A stretch of 41,538 nt of DNA from Phycisphaeraceae bacterium (GCA_028277745.1 JANQFR010000027.1:1-41538), one strand, 5' to 3'. Shown: positions 25,797 to 35,159, numbered from the stretch's first letter. A program made the numbers and translations. Notes: a model not told the origin generated them from the sequence alone.

Positions 25797-25832
25797 AAAA
25801 TACATAATCACAGTTGAAAACAATCTATCACA
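25797..25832 (-). promoter_or_regulatory. Candidate AraC/XylR-type direct-repeat site before the GH86 gene
   Basis: Reading leftward, TGTGAT-N6-TTTT occurs twice with a 20-bp period (25832 down to 25817 and 25812 down to 25797), 28 bases above the GH86 start. AraC-family proteins bind such two-turn direct repeats, and a XylR-type gene lies next upstream. Assignment is inference. Confidence 0.45.
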
Positions 25833-26054
25833 CCTCCACCGAATTGTTGAGCCCCGATATGGGATTTTCTCTGCATGGCCAGAGGCGCACCTCACCTGGC
25901 TCTCCAGCACCCCGTCACACCACACCCCTTCACCTGTCAATTCCCTGAAAGGAGCAGAGATGGGGAAAGGGGGGCGATCGACGCAGGCGCCGGTTGGTCG
26001 GCATCGTATGCTGGGTTGATGACGCCGCAGGCCACTGCGCCCGCCCCGCCGGCG

Positions 26055-27260
26055 TTATGGTGTATCGCGGTGTTTCGCGCGGTAGGCGCTGGCCGTCATC
26101 CCGGTGCGTCGATGGAAGGCCCGGGAAAATGTCTCGATATTGGAAAAGCCGCACGCCTGGGCCACCGCCGCCACCTTCTCGTCCGCGGCGAGGCGGCGTT
26201 TGGCTTCCTCGACCCGGACCCGCAGCAGTTCGTCCGCAGGCGACCGCCCGAGGTGCTCCCGGAAAGCGCGTAACAACCCGGAACGCGACATCGGGACCGC
26301 TTGGGTCACGTCGTGGGCGGTGATGGGTTCGTGATAATGATCCCAGATGTGCTTCAAGGCCGCGGCGACATGCGGATGGGCCACGGCCAGGATGTTGGTG
26401 GATTGCCGCGTCACTACGCCTTTGGGGGGGAGCCGGGTCACGTCCGCGCAGGGCGTTTCGCCGCGCATGAGACGGTGCAGCAGGGCCGCGGCTTCGTACC
26501 CCATCTGTTCGAGGTTCACGTCGACGCTGGACAGCGGCACCGAGAGGCACTCGCAATCCAGGCGTTCGTTGTTGACGCCGAGCAAGGCGATCTGCTCCGG
26601 GATGCCAAGGCCGGCGGATTCGCTGGCCCGCAACACGAAGCGGGCGAACTCGTCATTGCTGACCATGATGGCCAGCGGGTGAGGCAGCCGCTGGAGTTCC
26701 CCGGCCAGCCAGGGCTCGAGGTCGCGCCGCCCCAGACGCCGCGACGCCCTTGCCGCCGGCCAATCCAGGACTTGAGGGTTGAGGCCCATCCTCCTGCCGT
26801 GTTGGATAAACGCCTCAGATCGTTCCTGGTCCGCCCAGACGTTTTCCAGAACCAGGAAGTAGAGATGGTGAAACCCGCGTGCGCTGAGGTGCTCCACCCC
26901 TAAGCGCCCGATCTGATCCGAATCGGGAACGACCCGAGGGACCGGGATCGAAGGCTCCCAAAGCGCCAGGTCCACCACGGGCGCCCGACTCGCACGGACC
27001 AGGGCGGTGAGTTTCGGGTTCGCGGCGTTCATCAGGGAAATCACGCCGTCGCCATCCCAGTGATCCGGGATGGCTTCGCGGTGGCGGCTGGGGAACTCGA
27101 ACACCCAACCATGGCGGCTGGCGTAGCGGGCGGCGCCTCGGTGAAGGCTGTGGTCGTACCAACCCAACGCAAAGAGCACCCGCCGGGAGGGCTCCCCGGA
27201 ACGCACGAGATTCGCGGGTATCGGCGTCTTGGCGCCGGCGGGCGACAGGGGGGAAGCCAT
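26055..27260 (-). CDS. XylR-type regulator: LacI-like sugar-binding domain plus AraC DNA-binding domain
   Basis: 401 aa from the ATG at 27260; in-frame starts further upstream (27272, 27359) add unlikely residues, and none has a clear ribosome site. Residues about 25-285 are a periplasmic-binding-protein-like domain (RRVLFALGWYDHSLHRGAA at the start, IALLGVNNERLDCE and LSSVDVNLEQMGYEAA late). Residues about 295-401 are an AraC helix-turn-helix pair, with MSRSGLLRAFREHLGRSP, then VAQACGFSNIETFSRAFHRR. This architecture is that of E. coli XylR, so it should activate transcription on binding a sugar. Its neighbours suggest targets: the GH86 gene downstream and the divergent beta-helix gene at 27392. 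Confidence 0.92.
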   Translation of the reverse strand: MASPLSPAGAKTPIPANLVRSGEPSRRVLFALGWYDHSLHRGAARYASRHGWVFEFPSRHREAIPDHWDGDGVISLMNAANPKLTALVRASRAPVVDLALWEPSIPVPRVVPDSDQIGRLGVEHLSARGFHHLYFLVLENVWADQERSEAFIQHGRRMGLNPQVLDWPAARASRRLGRRDLEPWLAGELQRLPHPLAIMVSNDEFARFVLRASESAGLGIPEQIALLGVNNERLDCECLSVPLSSVDVNLEQMGYEAAALLHRLMRGETPCADVTRLPPKGVVTRQSTNILAVAHPHVAAALKHIWDHYHEPITAHDVTQAVPMSRSGLLRAFREHLGRSPADELLRVRVEEAKRRLAADEKVAAVAQACGFSNIETFSRAFHRRTGMTASAYRAKHRDTP

Positions 27261-27391
27261 GCCACATATCATCAACAAATTGACATGAAAAATCAACGTA
27301 AAGTGCATTTTCGACCGTAAGATAAATACACCAATTTTTACATTTCGCCCCGCATCCACGCGTTCCCGCTTTTAGGATTCGAAGTAGAGAT

Positions 27392-29263
27392 GTGGGCGTT
27401 TTCAAGGACAGCGCCTTGTTCATTCAACCCAACGGCTTATTGCTGAACCGTCATTCACGATTGTTCGTCATGGCGTGGCTCTCCCTGGTGATATCCGCAC
27501 CGTCTCACGTCTCGGCCGACGAGCCCTCGATTCAAGACCAGATTGATTGGGCGATCCAGCAAGGTCACGACCATGTCCGCATCAAGCCGGGTGAGTATCG
27601 CGAGGAGGGGAAAAAACCGGCCCATATCGTCCTGACGGGGCTCGACGGCTTCACGGTGGACGCTCGGGATGTCTACCTGATCAGCACGAACGGGCAGCGA
27701 GCGCTTCAGATCGAAAACTGTCGCGGCGTCACCGTGCGCGGCTTGACCGTGGATTACGACCCGTTGTGCGGGACCCAGGGCCGGGTGGTCCGGATCGTCG
27801 ATGAGCGAACCATCGTGTTTGAGCTTGACCCCGGCTACCCGGACCTGCCGCCGAATGTCGAAAAGAGCGTCGGGAACCGCGTCGTCCTGCATGATCCTGA
27901 AACGGGGCTGGTCAAGCCCCGATCGTCTTCGATCGGGGTGCGGGATATCCGCCGCGTCGCTGATCGCCGATACCAGATCTCCAACTGGCGCCCCGAGCCC
28001 GTGGAAGTGGGAGACCTGATCTCGCTCTGGATCGTTAAGGGTCAGGGTTGGCTAACGGTCCTGATCGATCAGTCGGCCGAATGCACGCTTGAAGACGTCA
28101 CTTTTCACTCCACCCCTCCCGGCTGGACGGTTCGGGAGTCTAAATCCGACCGCATCACCTATCGCAGGCTGAGGCTGACCCCGGGCGAAAAGCCCGAGGG
28201 AGCGACCCGGCCGCGGCTGCGCGCCTCCCACGCGGACGGGATCCACAGCCTTGACGCCAAGCGGGGCCCGGTCATTGAAGACTGCCTGTTCGAGCATCTG
28301 GGCGACGACGCGATCGCCATCCGCGGGTCCTGGGGCGTGGTGCTGCAGGACACCGATGACTCAGCGGATTCTGAACGGATCGAGATCGGATTGCCGCACG
28401 GGTTGCGTTACGCCTCCGGAGACCGGCTTCAGATCTATCGCAAGTCAGACGGCACCACCCACGAACGCCGCGTGATCGACGCGGCGGACAGCGGCATCCC
28501 CGTCCAGGCGATGCGGGAGACGATCTCCGATCATTACAAAAGCTATCGCTTTGCAAAAAGCTATCAGATCGCTCAGTCGATCCGGCTGGATCGGCCCATC
28601 CAACTCTCCGTCGGCGATCTGATGCAGGACCCGCAAAAAGGCGGCGCCGGCTATGTCATCCGAAACAACACCATCCGCGACACCCGGGCGCGGGGCATCA
28701 TCCTCAAGGCGTCCGACGGCATCGTCGAAGGCAACACCATCGAGCACGCCTCGCTCTCCGGCATCCTGGTGATCGCAGAGTTTTATTCGTTTCTGGAAGC
28801 CGGATTTGTTCACGGCCTGCGGATCGTCGACAACACCCTGTCCGAAACCAATATCGGCCGCGACCAGCCCCATAAAGCGATGCATGGCGGCGCCATCTCC
28901 ATCTCACGCCCCAACGAGTGGCAGTCGCAGGTGGGGCATTCCGACATCACGATCGAAAACAATCGCTTCATGGACATCCCCGGCGCACAAGTTCAGGTGA
29001 ACGCCGCGGTCGATGTCGTGATCCGCGGCAACACTTTTATCCGGCCGCACCACGGCCTCGTCGACTTCGGCGGACAAACCGGGCTCGACCCGCAATCACT
29101 CATCACCGTGGATTACGCCGACCGTGTCCTGATCGAAAACAATTCAGTCGTTGACCCGGGGCCGTATCTCAAGACCCCGATACAGACCACCGACAACACC
29201 ATGAACATCGATGTGCCGGGCCATCACCTGCCCAACCCGGGTCAGGAAACGTCTCCGCGTTGA
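27392..29263 (+). CDS. Secreted right-handed parallel beta-helix protein, GH110-like
   Basis: 623 aa from a GTG at 27392; an ATG at 27470 is possible but has no ribosome site. A signal peptide spans about residues 20-42 (LFVMAWLSLVISAPSHVSA). Repeated beta-helix turns run through the protein (NCRGVTVRGLTVDY, YVIRNNTIRDTRARGIILK, ITIENNRFMDIPGAQVQV). The segment HADGIHSLDAKRGPVIEDC followed by HLGDDAIAIRG resembles the active-site region of GH110 alpha-1,3-galactosidases, where paired acids lie on consecutive turns. The GH110 link is by eye and should be tested. It is divergent from the XylR-type regulator across 131 bp, so probably under its control. An alpha-galactosidase would fit galactan breakdown next to GH86. 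Confidence 0.8.
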   Translation: MGVFKDSALFIQPNGLLLNRHSRLFVMAWLSLVISAPSHVSADEPSIQDQIDWAIQQGHDHVRIKPGEYREEGKKPAHIVLTGLDGFTVDARDVYLISTNGQRALQIENCRGVTVRGLTVDYDPLCGTQGRVVRIVDERTIVFELDPGYPDLPPNVEKSVGNRVVLHDPETGLVKPRSSSIGVRDIRRVADRRYQISNWRPEPVEVGDLISLWIVKGQGWLTVLIDQSAECTLEDVTFHSTPPGWTVRESKSDRITYRRLRLTPGEKPEGATRPRLRASHADGIHSLDAKRGPVIEDCLFEHLGDDAIAIRGSWGVVLQDTDDSADSERIEIGLPHGLRYASGDRLQIYRKSDGTTHERRVIDAADSGIPVQAMRETISDHYKSYRFAKSYQIAQSIRLDRPIQLSVGDLMQDPQKGGAGYVIRNNTIRDTRARGIILKASDGIVEGNTIEHASLSGILVIAEFYSFLEAGFVHGLRIVDNTLSETNIGRDQPHKAMHGGAISISRPNEWQSQVGHSDITIENNRFMDIPGAQVQVNAAVDVVIRGNTFIRPHHGLVDFGGQTGLDPQSLITVDYADRVLIENNSVVDPGPYLKTPIQTTDNTMNIDVPGHHLPNPGQETSPR

Positions 29264-29314
29264 GCATGGCGCCGAGCGGACCGCCGCAAGCGATACACGT
29301 CAAACGGACCAGAT

Positions 29315-30496
29315 TCACATCGCCCGCCGCGCCTGGTCGAACGCCTCCAACGCGAAGCTCAGTTCGTCACGGCTGTGAGCGGCGGAAACCTGGGTGCGGA
29401 TCCGCGGCCGGTCGCGGGGGACCACGGGATACGAAAAAGCGATGACGTAGACGCCCTGGTCGAGCATCGCTTCGGCCAGGCGCGCCGCCTGGGCGGCGTC
29501 GTCGAGCATGATCGGCACGATGGGATGCTCCCCGGGGAGGATGCGGAAGCCCAGCCCGGCCAGTTCCTCACGAAAGAACCGCGTGTTCTGTTCGAGCCGG
29601 TCCCGCAGGTCGGTCGACGCCTGCAGGAGGTTGATCGCCTCGATGGCGCCGGCGACGACGGCGGGGGCGACGGTGTTGGAAAACAGGTACGGCCTTGAGC
29701 GCTGCCGCAACAGTTCGATGATCTCGCGTCGGCCGCTCGTATAGCCGCCGGACGCCCCGCCCAGCGCCTTGCCCAGCGTGCCGGTGGTCAGGTCGATACG
29801 CGTCATGCAGCCGCGGTGCTCATGCGTGCCGCGGCCGGTGCGGCCGAGGAAGCCGGTGGCGTGGCAGTCGTCAAAATGCACCAGCGCTCCATAACGGTCG
29901 GCCAGGTCACAGATCTCATCCAGCCGGGCGATGTGGCCGTCCATCGAGAAAACGCCATCGGTGGTGATGAGCTTGAAGCGGGCGCCGTCGGCGTCGGCGG
30001 CCCGGAGCTGGGTCTCGAGGTCGGCCATGTCGTTGTTCGCGTACCGGTACCGCCTGGCCTTGCTCAGCCGGACGCCGTCGATGATCGACGCGTGGTTGAG
30101 CTGGTCGGAGATGACCGCGTCTTCGGCGCCGAGCAGCGTCTCGAACAGCCCGCCGTTGGCGTCGAAGCAGGAAGGGTACAGGATGGTGTCTTCGGTCCCC
30201 AGGAACTCGGTGAGCTTGTCTTCGAGCTGCTTGTGCAACCGCTGCGTCCCGCAGATGAACCGGACCGACGCCAAGCCGTAGCCCCATTCCTCGAGGCCCC
30301 GCCCGGCCGCGTCGCGGACCCGGGGGTGTTGCGCGAGGCCGAGGTAGTTGTTCGCACAGAGATTGAGCACCCGGCGTTGCCCGACCCGGACGTACGCGCC
30401 CTGCGGTGAGTCGATGACCCGTTCCTCTTTATAGAGGCCGCTGCGGCGGATCTCCTCCAGGGCGTCCTGTGCGTGCTGCTGAAATCGGCCGTACAT
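29315..30496 (-). CDS. kbl: 2-amino-3-ketobutyrate CoA ligase (glycine C-acetyltransferase)
   Basis: 393 aa from the ATG at 30496, with GAAAGG 8 bases upstream; a start at 30559 would overlap tdh. It is a PLP-dependent alpha-oxoamine synthase. [12 protein letters not shown] (48-59) is the family opening, the PLP lysine is Lys243 in [23 protein letters not shown] (207-218) holds the cofactor-ring Asp, and SFSMDG-type [10 protein letters not shown] precedes it. Length matches the family. It converts 2-amino-3-ketobutyrate and CoA to glycine and acetyl-CoA, the second step of threonine breakdown. It follows tdh by 59 bp on the same strand, the common tdh-kbl operon. Confidence 0.95.
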   Translation of the reverse strand: MYGRFQQHAQDALEEIRRSGLYKEERVIDSPQGAYVRVGQRRVLNLCANNYLGLAQHPRVRDAAGRGLEEWGYGLASVRFICGTQRLHKQLEDKLTEFLGTEDTILYPSCFDANGGLFETLLGAEDAVISDQLNHASIIDGVRLSKARRYRYANNDMADLETQLRAADADGARFKLITTDGVFSMDGHIARLDEICDLADRYGALVHFDDCHATGFLGRTGRGTHEHRGCMTRIDLTTGTLGKALGGASGGYTSGRREIIELLRQRSRPYLFSNTVAPAVVAGAIEAINLLQASTDLRDRLEQNTRFFREELAGLGFRILPGEHPIVPIMLDDAAQAARLAEAMLDQGVYVIAFSYPVVPRDRPRIRTQVSAAHSRDELSFALEAFDQARRAM

Positions 30497-30555
30497 GGCG
30501 AACCTTTCGTGGTGTGCAGGTCGAGTGGTGATCCGTCTGGCCCGTCCGGCGATGG

Positions 30556-31593
30556 TCACGCCCGCCAGTCGAGCACGACCTTGCCCGCTTCACCGTCGAG
30601 CATCGCTTGGAACCCCTCCTCGAAGCGGTCAAAGGGCAGCCGGTGCGTGATCACGGGCTTAACGTCGAGGCCCGACTGGGTCAGGACCGACATTTTGTAC
30701 CACGTCTCGAAGATCTGCCGTCCGTAAATGCCTTTGATGGTGAGCATGTTGAACACCACCGCGTGCCAATCGATCGCGGCGTGTTTGGGCGGGATGCCCA
30801 GGAGCGCGATGCGTCCGCCGTGACACATCTGGCCGATCATGTCGGCGAACGCGTCGGTGTTGCCGGACATCTCCAGCCCGATGTCGAAGCCCTCGCGGAT
30901 GCCCAACTCGCGTTGCACGTCCGCGAGCGTCTCGTGGCGGACGTCGACGGTGCGGGTGGCGCCCATGCGGGCGGCGATCGCCAGACGCCTGGGGTTGACA
31001 TCAGTAATGACGATGTGGCGGGCGCCCACGTGACGCGCGACGGCCACGGCCATGATGCCGATCGGCCCGGCGCCGGTCACCAGGACATCCTCGCCGACGA
31101 GGTCGAACTGAAGGGCACAATGCACGGCGTTGCCCAGGGGGTCGAAGATCGCCGCGACGTCGCGGTCGATCTCGCGGTCGTGCTCCCAGATATTGGCCTG
31201 CGGGACCGCGATGTATTGGGCGAACGCCCCGGGCCGGTGCACGCCGATGCCTTTGGCGTCCGCGCATAGGTGGCGCCTGCCCGCCATACAGTTGCGGCAG
31301 CGGCCGCACACGACGTGGCCTTCGGCGGACACAACCATGCCCGGCTCGAAGTCGCGGACGTTCGGTCCCACTTCAACGACCTCCCCGACGAACTCATGCC
31401 CGATGATCATCGGGATCGGGACGGTCCGCTGGGCCCAATCGTCCCACTGGTGGATGTGCAGGTCGGTCCCGCAGATGCCGGTGCGTTCAACGGCGATCAG
31501 CACGTCGTCGCCGGCCGCCACGGGCCGCGGCGCCCGCTCCAGGCAAAGGCCGGGCTGGGCGTGGCGCTTGACCAGGGCGGGCATCGTGCTCAT
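30556..31593 (-). CDS. tdh: L-threonine 3-dehydrogenase
   Basis: 345 aa zinc-dependent medium-chain dehydrogenase. Catalytic zinc ligands Cys41 in [13 protein letters not shown] and His66-Glu67 in [10 protein letters not shown], and the structural zinc cysteines 96, 99, 102 and 110, are all present. [17 protein letters not shown] is the NAD-binding turn. The [11 protein letters not shown] segment is typical of threonine dehydrogenase rather than sorbitol dehydrogenase. It oxidises threonine to 2-amino-3-ketobutyrate for kbl next downstream. A GAGG lies 7 bases before the ATG. A TTGCAT/TATTCT promoter sits 58-86 bp upstream, in the gap shared with a divergent XRE-cupin regulator that probably controls it. 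Confidence 0.95.
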   Translation of the reverse strand: MSTMPALVKRHAQPGLCLERAPRPVAAGDDVLIAVERTGICGTDLHIHQWDDWAQRTVPIPMIIGHEFVGEVVEVGPNVRDFEPGMVVSAEGHVVCGRCRNCMAGRRHLCADAKGIGVHRPGAFAQYIAVPQANIWEHDREIDRDVAAIFDPLGNAVHCALQFDLVGEDVLVTGAGPIGIMAVAVARHVGARHIVITDVNPRRLAIAARMGATRTVDVRHETLADVQRELGIREGFDIGLEMSGNTDAFADMIGQMCHGGRIALLGIPPKHAAIDWHAVVFNMLTIKGIYGRQIFETWYKMSVLTQSGLDVKPVITHRLPFDRFEEGFQAMLDGEAGKVVLDWRA

Positions 31594-31650
31594 CAGGCGT
31601 CCTCAGGGAAAACGGGGCGGGAAGCGGGGCGGCGGACGGCGCCGACGGAT

Positions 31651-31679
31651 AGAATAAACGTAGAAATTTTGATATGCAA
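31651..31679 (-). promoter_or_regulatory. Promoter of the tdh-kbl operon
   Basis: Reading leftward, TTGCAT (31674-31679) and TATTCT (31651-31656) are 17 bp apart in the only AT-rich part of the divergent gap. The palindrome at 31685-31704 lies just upstream of the -35 box. Confidence 0.55.
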
Positions 31680-31684
31680 GAATG

Positions 31685-31704
31685 TTTTCCATAATATTGG
31701 AAAA
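31685..31704. promoter_or_regulatory. Palindromic operator between tdh and the XRE-cupin regulator
   Basis: TTTTCCA (31685-31691) and TGGAAAA (31698-31704) form a perfect 7-bp inverted repeat around TAATAT. It ends 3 bases before the regulator ATG and adjoins the tdh promoter, so it could serve autoregulation and control of tdh-kbl. Its overlap with the usual ribosome site suggests a leaderless or SD-less start. Confidence 0.5.
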
Positions 31705-31707
31705 TCC

Positions 31708-32346
31708 ATGCCGGCCAGACCACCGCGTAATACGCCAAGTCCTCCCCCCGACGAGGCCGGGCCCCCGCCGCACCCGGAAGATCTCGGCGGCGATGACCAC
31801 GCGCTGGGCGCGCGCGTCCGCCGGCTGCGGCAGGACCACGGCTGGACGCTCGAACAGCTCTCTCATGCGTCGGGCGTCAGCCGATCCATGCTCAGCCAGA
31901 TCGAACGCGGGCAAGCCAATCCGACGCTCGCCGTCGCCCGACGGCTCGCCCAGGCGCTGCGCATCACCCTCGGCGAACTCGCCGGCGAACGGGCCCCGGA
32001 CTCGGCGATCGACGTCATCCTCGCCGACGACGAAACCTACCAGTTCCGAAACGATGACCAGTGCTCCATCCGCACGCTGTCGCCGCTGACGCTTGAGAAG
32101 ACGGTCGAGTTTTACGAGATCCGCCTCGCCCGGGGCGGCGCCCTGCGCAGCGCCCCGCATTACCAGGGGACGCGGGAATGCCTGCACGTGCGGCAGGGGC
32201 AGGTTCAGCTCATCTCCGGCGCCGAAAGCTGCAGACTCAATCAGGGCGACTCGGCCCACTACCGCGCCGACGTCGACCACGCCATCGAGAACGCCGGCCG
32301 ACGAGAGGTTGTCGGGTATCTCGTCGTGACGTACGAGAAGACGTAA
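31708..32346 (+). CDS. XRE-family regulator with C-terminal cupin domain
   Basis: 212 aa from the ATG at 31708; longer in-frame readings upstream run back through the divergent promoter. Residues about 32-88 are an XRE helix-turn-helix: ALGARVRRLRQDHGWTLEQL, then ASGVSRSMLSQIERGQANPT. Residues about 125-208 are a cupin: YQGTRECLHVRQGQVQLIS, then LNQGDSAHYRADVDHAIEN. This layout is that of SutR/PuuR-type regulators of amino-acid, polyamine and sulfur metabolism. Divergent placement to tdh-kbl suggests it regulates threonine catabolism. The ligand is unknown. Confidence 0.93.
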   Translation: MPARPPRNTPSPPPDEAGPPPHPEDLGGDDHALGARVRRLRQDHGWTLEQLSHASGVSRSMLSQIERGQANPTLAVARRLAQALRITLGELAGERAPDSAIDVILADDETYQFRNDDQCSIRTLSPLTLEKTVEFYEIRLARGGALRSAPHYQGTRECLHVRQGQVQLISGAESCRLNQGDSAHYRADVDHAIENAGRREVVGYLVVTYEKT

Positions 32347-32417
32347 CCCCAGGGCGATCGGCCTCGGGGCCCACCCCGGCGGCAGGAGCGGCGAGCCGTC
32401 CTTCGGCGTGCGAAAAC

Positions 32418-34637
32418 CTATCGCCCCGCCGTCACGCCGGCGGGCGTCTTCAGCCGGGCCGCACCGATCGGCAGCGCATCGCCGTTCCATTGCAACCCGG
32501 CCTCGCCGAAATTGGCGAGCACCTCGTAGGTCACGCCGTCCTGGCCGACCACGCGCAGCCCCCGCGCCTCGGGCGCGGCGTCCAACACGATCGGCTCGGC
32601 CTCAACACGCGCGGTGGCCTGGGCGTCCGCGTCCGACAACACGACGAAGCCGATGTCCAGCAGCACGTCGCCGGCGCGGTGCAGCGTGAGCGCGTCGCGG
32701 CCGCCGAAGTTGATCTCGTCAACGAACAGCGACGCCAGCTTGCCGCCGCGGCGCGTAGCCGAGCGGTCCAGCCGCAGCGTCTGGTCGCCGTACACGCCGA
32801 CGACGCCGACCCGGCCGTCGATGTTCAGCCACCGGCTGTTGAGCGGCTCGATGTCGTCGGTCGGGACCACGGCCTGCCGGACGCCGGCCGACGTGTGATA
32901 AATGCGCACGTCGGCGTTGAACAGGTCGTTGGGCACGTTCAGGTGCAGGCCCTTGACCTCGAGCGTGTATCCCCGCCGGTCGGGCTCGGCGACGACCCGT
33001 TGCAGACCGACGCAGGTGCGCCCGTCGGGCAGGGCCGCGAACGCGATCCAGGTGCGGGCCATGTCGGTGCAGGCGCCGCCCTCACGCACGACGAGGTCGA
33101 CGCCCTCCATCACGGAGCCGGCGGTCACGAAGCCGCCGTCGAACGTTTCGGAGGTGAAGCCGAGCAACCGGCGGTGCGGGGCCTTCCCGCCCGGGAAGAC
33201 GCCGTGATCGCCGAGATAGCGCACGACCGGGCAGAGATTGAGGCGCCACTCGCAGAGGTCGCCGTCATCGGGCGGCTGACAGACCGCCTGGGCCAACCCT
33301 TGGGCGCGCCACGCAAACGACGCGAGGCGGGTCGGGCAGCGGTGCAGGACGGCGCCGTATTCCGGCTCGTGCCAACCGCCTTGCACGGACGCCTCGAACG
33401 CGGTGGGATCGGACGCGTCCGGGGACGCGGCGCCATCCGTCAACGGAGCATAAGCCAGCGCCATCCCCAGGGTCGATGCGACGTCGGATTCGAGCCGCAG
33501 GTAGTAATAGGGATCGGCCGCACGCATCGGCGCGAGACGCCGGCTGTAAAACGAACCGTCCGCGTTGTGCGCCGCCTCACGGAAATGCAGATCGAGGCAT
33601 CGCGCCACGAGCGGCACGGCATGGGCGTCGCCAAGGCGGTCAGCCGCGTAGAGCAGGGCCGGCACAAGGTAGGGCTGGCAGTAGGCGTAGCGCACGCGCG
33701 TGTCGCCCCCCAGCCGCGCGAGCCGGCCGTCGGCGAACACCATGCGGCGGAGCACCCCCCACAAATCCGACTGGTGATGATCCAACGACTCGGGCCGTTC
33801 CCACCCGGCCGCCTTGAGGTCGAAGTGAAAAATCGCCGCCTGGCTGGCGCAGATGACCATGTAGCCCACGTTGAAATAACCGTGGTGGTCGAGCGCGTAG
33901 TGGTCAAAAAATTGTGAGTCGACGTGACGGTCGCGCACCGGCCTGCCGGCGACAGGGGTCGGGTCGTCGGCGTCGGCGGCGACGCTGACCGCGTTGATCA
34001 GGAAGTCGTGCGCGCGCTCCGCCCAGTCGGCAGCCCGCTCGTGGCCGGGCATCAGGCGCGACGCACGCCAGAGCAGCGCGCCGGTCCACAGGTTTGATTC
34101 GGGCGTGTTCCGGCCGCTGTCGTTCCAACGGCCCGCGATCACGCCGCGATGGCCGTTCTTTTCATAGTCGTCGCACATCCAGTTGGCTTCGGCGGCCATG
34201 ACCCGACGCACCGCCGCGCGGTCCGTGTCGGTGCGCGCCTCGCCCAGCGCCTCCCAGCCGTGCAGGGCGCGCTCAAAACCCAGAGGCGAGATCCACGAGC
34301 AGCCCCACGGCCTGCCGTCTGGCCCCGGCCGGTCGCCCGACCGGTGCGTCGCCCACGCAAACCGGAACGCGGACAAGGCCCGCTCCACACACCACGACCG
34401 GTCGACGCCCTCGCAGGTCGACAGCACCGCGACCGCGGCCGCGTACTTCAGGTTCGTCTGAACGCCCCAGTGGCTGTAGCCCGTGCCGAAACAGCCCAGC
34501 CCCCCGCCCTCGTCCACCCACCACGGCTCCATCGCCGCGACCCAGTCGCGTAGCCGATCCGCGTAAAGCGCCAGGTCCAGGTCCGTTTGTGTTTGGTCAA
34601 CTGTCACGCCGCGATTGTACGGCAAGCCCGCCGTCAT
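32418..34637 (-). CDS. Cytoplasmic helical-toroid polysaccharide/oligosaccharide lyase-like protein
   Basis: 739 aa from the ATG at 34637, whose last two bases are shared with the dtd stop (ATGA). A longer in-frame reading to 35138 merely passes through dtd. The N-terminal half is helix-rich with aromatic/His motifs (GYSHWGVQTNLKYAAA near 50, HHGYFNVGYMVICA near 265, RYAYCQPYLVPALL near 340). The C-terminal half is beta-rich. The layout matches heparinase-like and related toroid families, as for the gene at 450, but the two are not obviously close. No signal peptide is seen. It probably degrades a sugar acid-containing oligosaccharide in the cytoplasm; the family remains open. Linkage to dtd looks like chance co-transcription. 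Confidence 0.75.
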   Translation of the reverse strand: MTAGLPYNRGVTVDQTQTDLDLALYADRLRDWVAAMEPWWVDEGGGLGCFGTGYSHWGVQTNLKYAAAVAVLSTCEGVDRSWCVERALSAFRFAWATHRSGDRPGPDGRPWGCSWISPLGFERALHGWEALGEARTDTDRAAVRRVMAAEANWMCDDYEKNGHRGVIAGRWNDSGRNTPESNLWTGALLWRASRLMPGHERAADWAERAHDFLINAVSVAADADDPTPVAGRPVRDRHVDSQFFDHYALDHHGYFNVGYMVICASQAAIFHFDLKAAGWERPESLDHHQSDLWGVLRRMVFADGRLARLGGDTRVRYAYCQPYLVPALLYAADRLGDAHAVPLVARCLDLHFREAAHNADGSFYSRRLAPMRAADPYYYLRLESDVASTLGMALAYAPLTDGAASPDASDPTAFEASVQGGWHEPEYGAVLHRCPTRLASFAWRAQGLAQAVCQPPDDGDLCEWRLNLCPVVRYLGDHGVFPGGKAPHRRLLGFTSETFDGGFVTAGSVMEGVDLVVREGGACTDMARTWIAFAALPDGRTCVGLQRVVAEPDRRGYTLEVKGLHLNVPNDLFNADVRIYHTSAGVRQAVVPTDDIEPLNSRWLNIDGRVGVVGVYGDQTLRLDRSATRRGGKLASLFVDEINFGGRDALTLHRAGDVLLDIGFVVLSDADAQATARVEAEPIVLDAAPEARGLRVVGQDGVTYEVLANFGEAGLQWNGDALPIGAARLKTPAGVTAGR

Positions 34638-35083
34638 ATCGTCTCGCTGTCCAGCCACACCGTCACCGGGCCGTCGTTGTGGATCTCCACGTCCATGTGC
34701 GTGCGGAAGCGGCCGGTCTCGACCCGCGCCACGCCCAGGGCGCGCAGCCGCTGAACGAAATGGTCGCAGAGCGGCTCGGCGTCTTCGGGACGCGCCGCGG
34801 CGGTGAAACTCGGCCGCCGGCCCTTGCGGCAGTCGGCCAGCAGCGTGAACTGGCTCACCACCAGCGCCCCGCCGCCCACGTCCAGCAAAGACCGGTCGAA
34901 CCGCCCCGCCTCGTCGGGGAACAGCCGCAGGTTCGCCACCTTCTCCGCCAGCCGGTCGGCGGCCGTCCGGTCGTCGCCGGCGCTCACCCCCACCAGCAGG
35001 ACGTACCCCGCGTCGATCGCGCCGACCGTCTCGCCGTCCACGACCACCCGCCCCCGCGTCACCCGTTGCACCAGCACGCGCAC
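34634..35083 (-). CDS. dtd: D-aminoacyl-tRNA deacylase
   Basis: 149 aa from a GTG at 35083, chosen because MRVLVQRVTRGRV is the invariant family start and AAGGG lies 7 bases before it. The active-site motif VSQFTLLADCRKGRRPSF (SQFT) and the late NDGPVTVWLDS segment holding the cross-subunit Gly-Pro pair (with the usual NxGP written NDGP) are both intact. The enzyme removes D-amino acids from tRNA, a housekeeping role in the cytoplasm. It overlaps the lyase-like gene by an ATGA, so the two are translated from one message. Immediately upstream lie a 30-bp palindrome and the terminator of a separate transcription unit. Confidence 0.95.
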   Translation of the reverse strand: MRVLVQRVTRGRVVVDGETVGAIDAGYVLLVGVSAGDDRTAADRLAEKVANLRLFPDEAGRFDRSLLDVGGGALVVSQFTLLADCRKGRRPSFTAAARPEDAEPLCDHFVQRLRALGVARVETGRFRTHMDVEIHNDGPVTVWLDSETI

Positions 35084-35120
35084 GTTCAGACCCTTGTCTT
35101 CGAAGAAGCCCAGGGATTGC

Positions 35121-35150
35121 GAAGCCCGGGGATTGCAATCCCCGGGCTTC
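35121..35150. repeat. Perfect 30-bp palindrome
   Basis: GAAGCCCGGGGATTG (35121-35135) is followed with no gap by its exact reverse complement. It lies between the dtd start and the terminator at 35160. The GCCCGGGG core matches the REP-like hairpins at 23652 and 35655. With no loop it would extrude only as a cruciform or fold as RNA with part of the core unpaired. Confidence 0.75.
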
Positions 35151-35159
35151 ACCTAGTCT

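Noticed and set aside
32178..33917. A 579-codon rightward open frame
   Set aside because: It lies antisense to the lyase-like gene, is rich in Arg, Gly, Val and Asp as expected of a GC-rich shadow frame, and has no domain pattern. The leftward frame has clear protein motifs.
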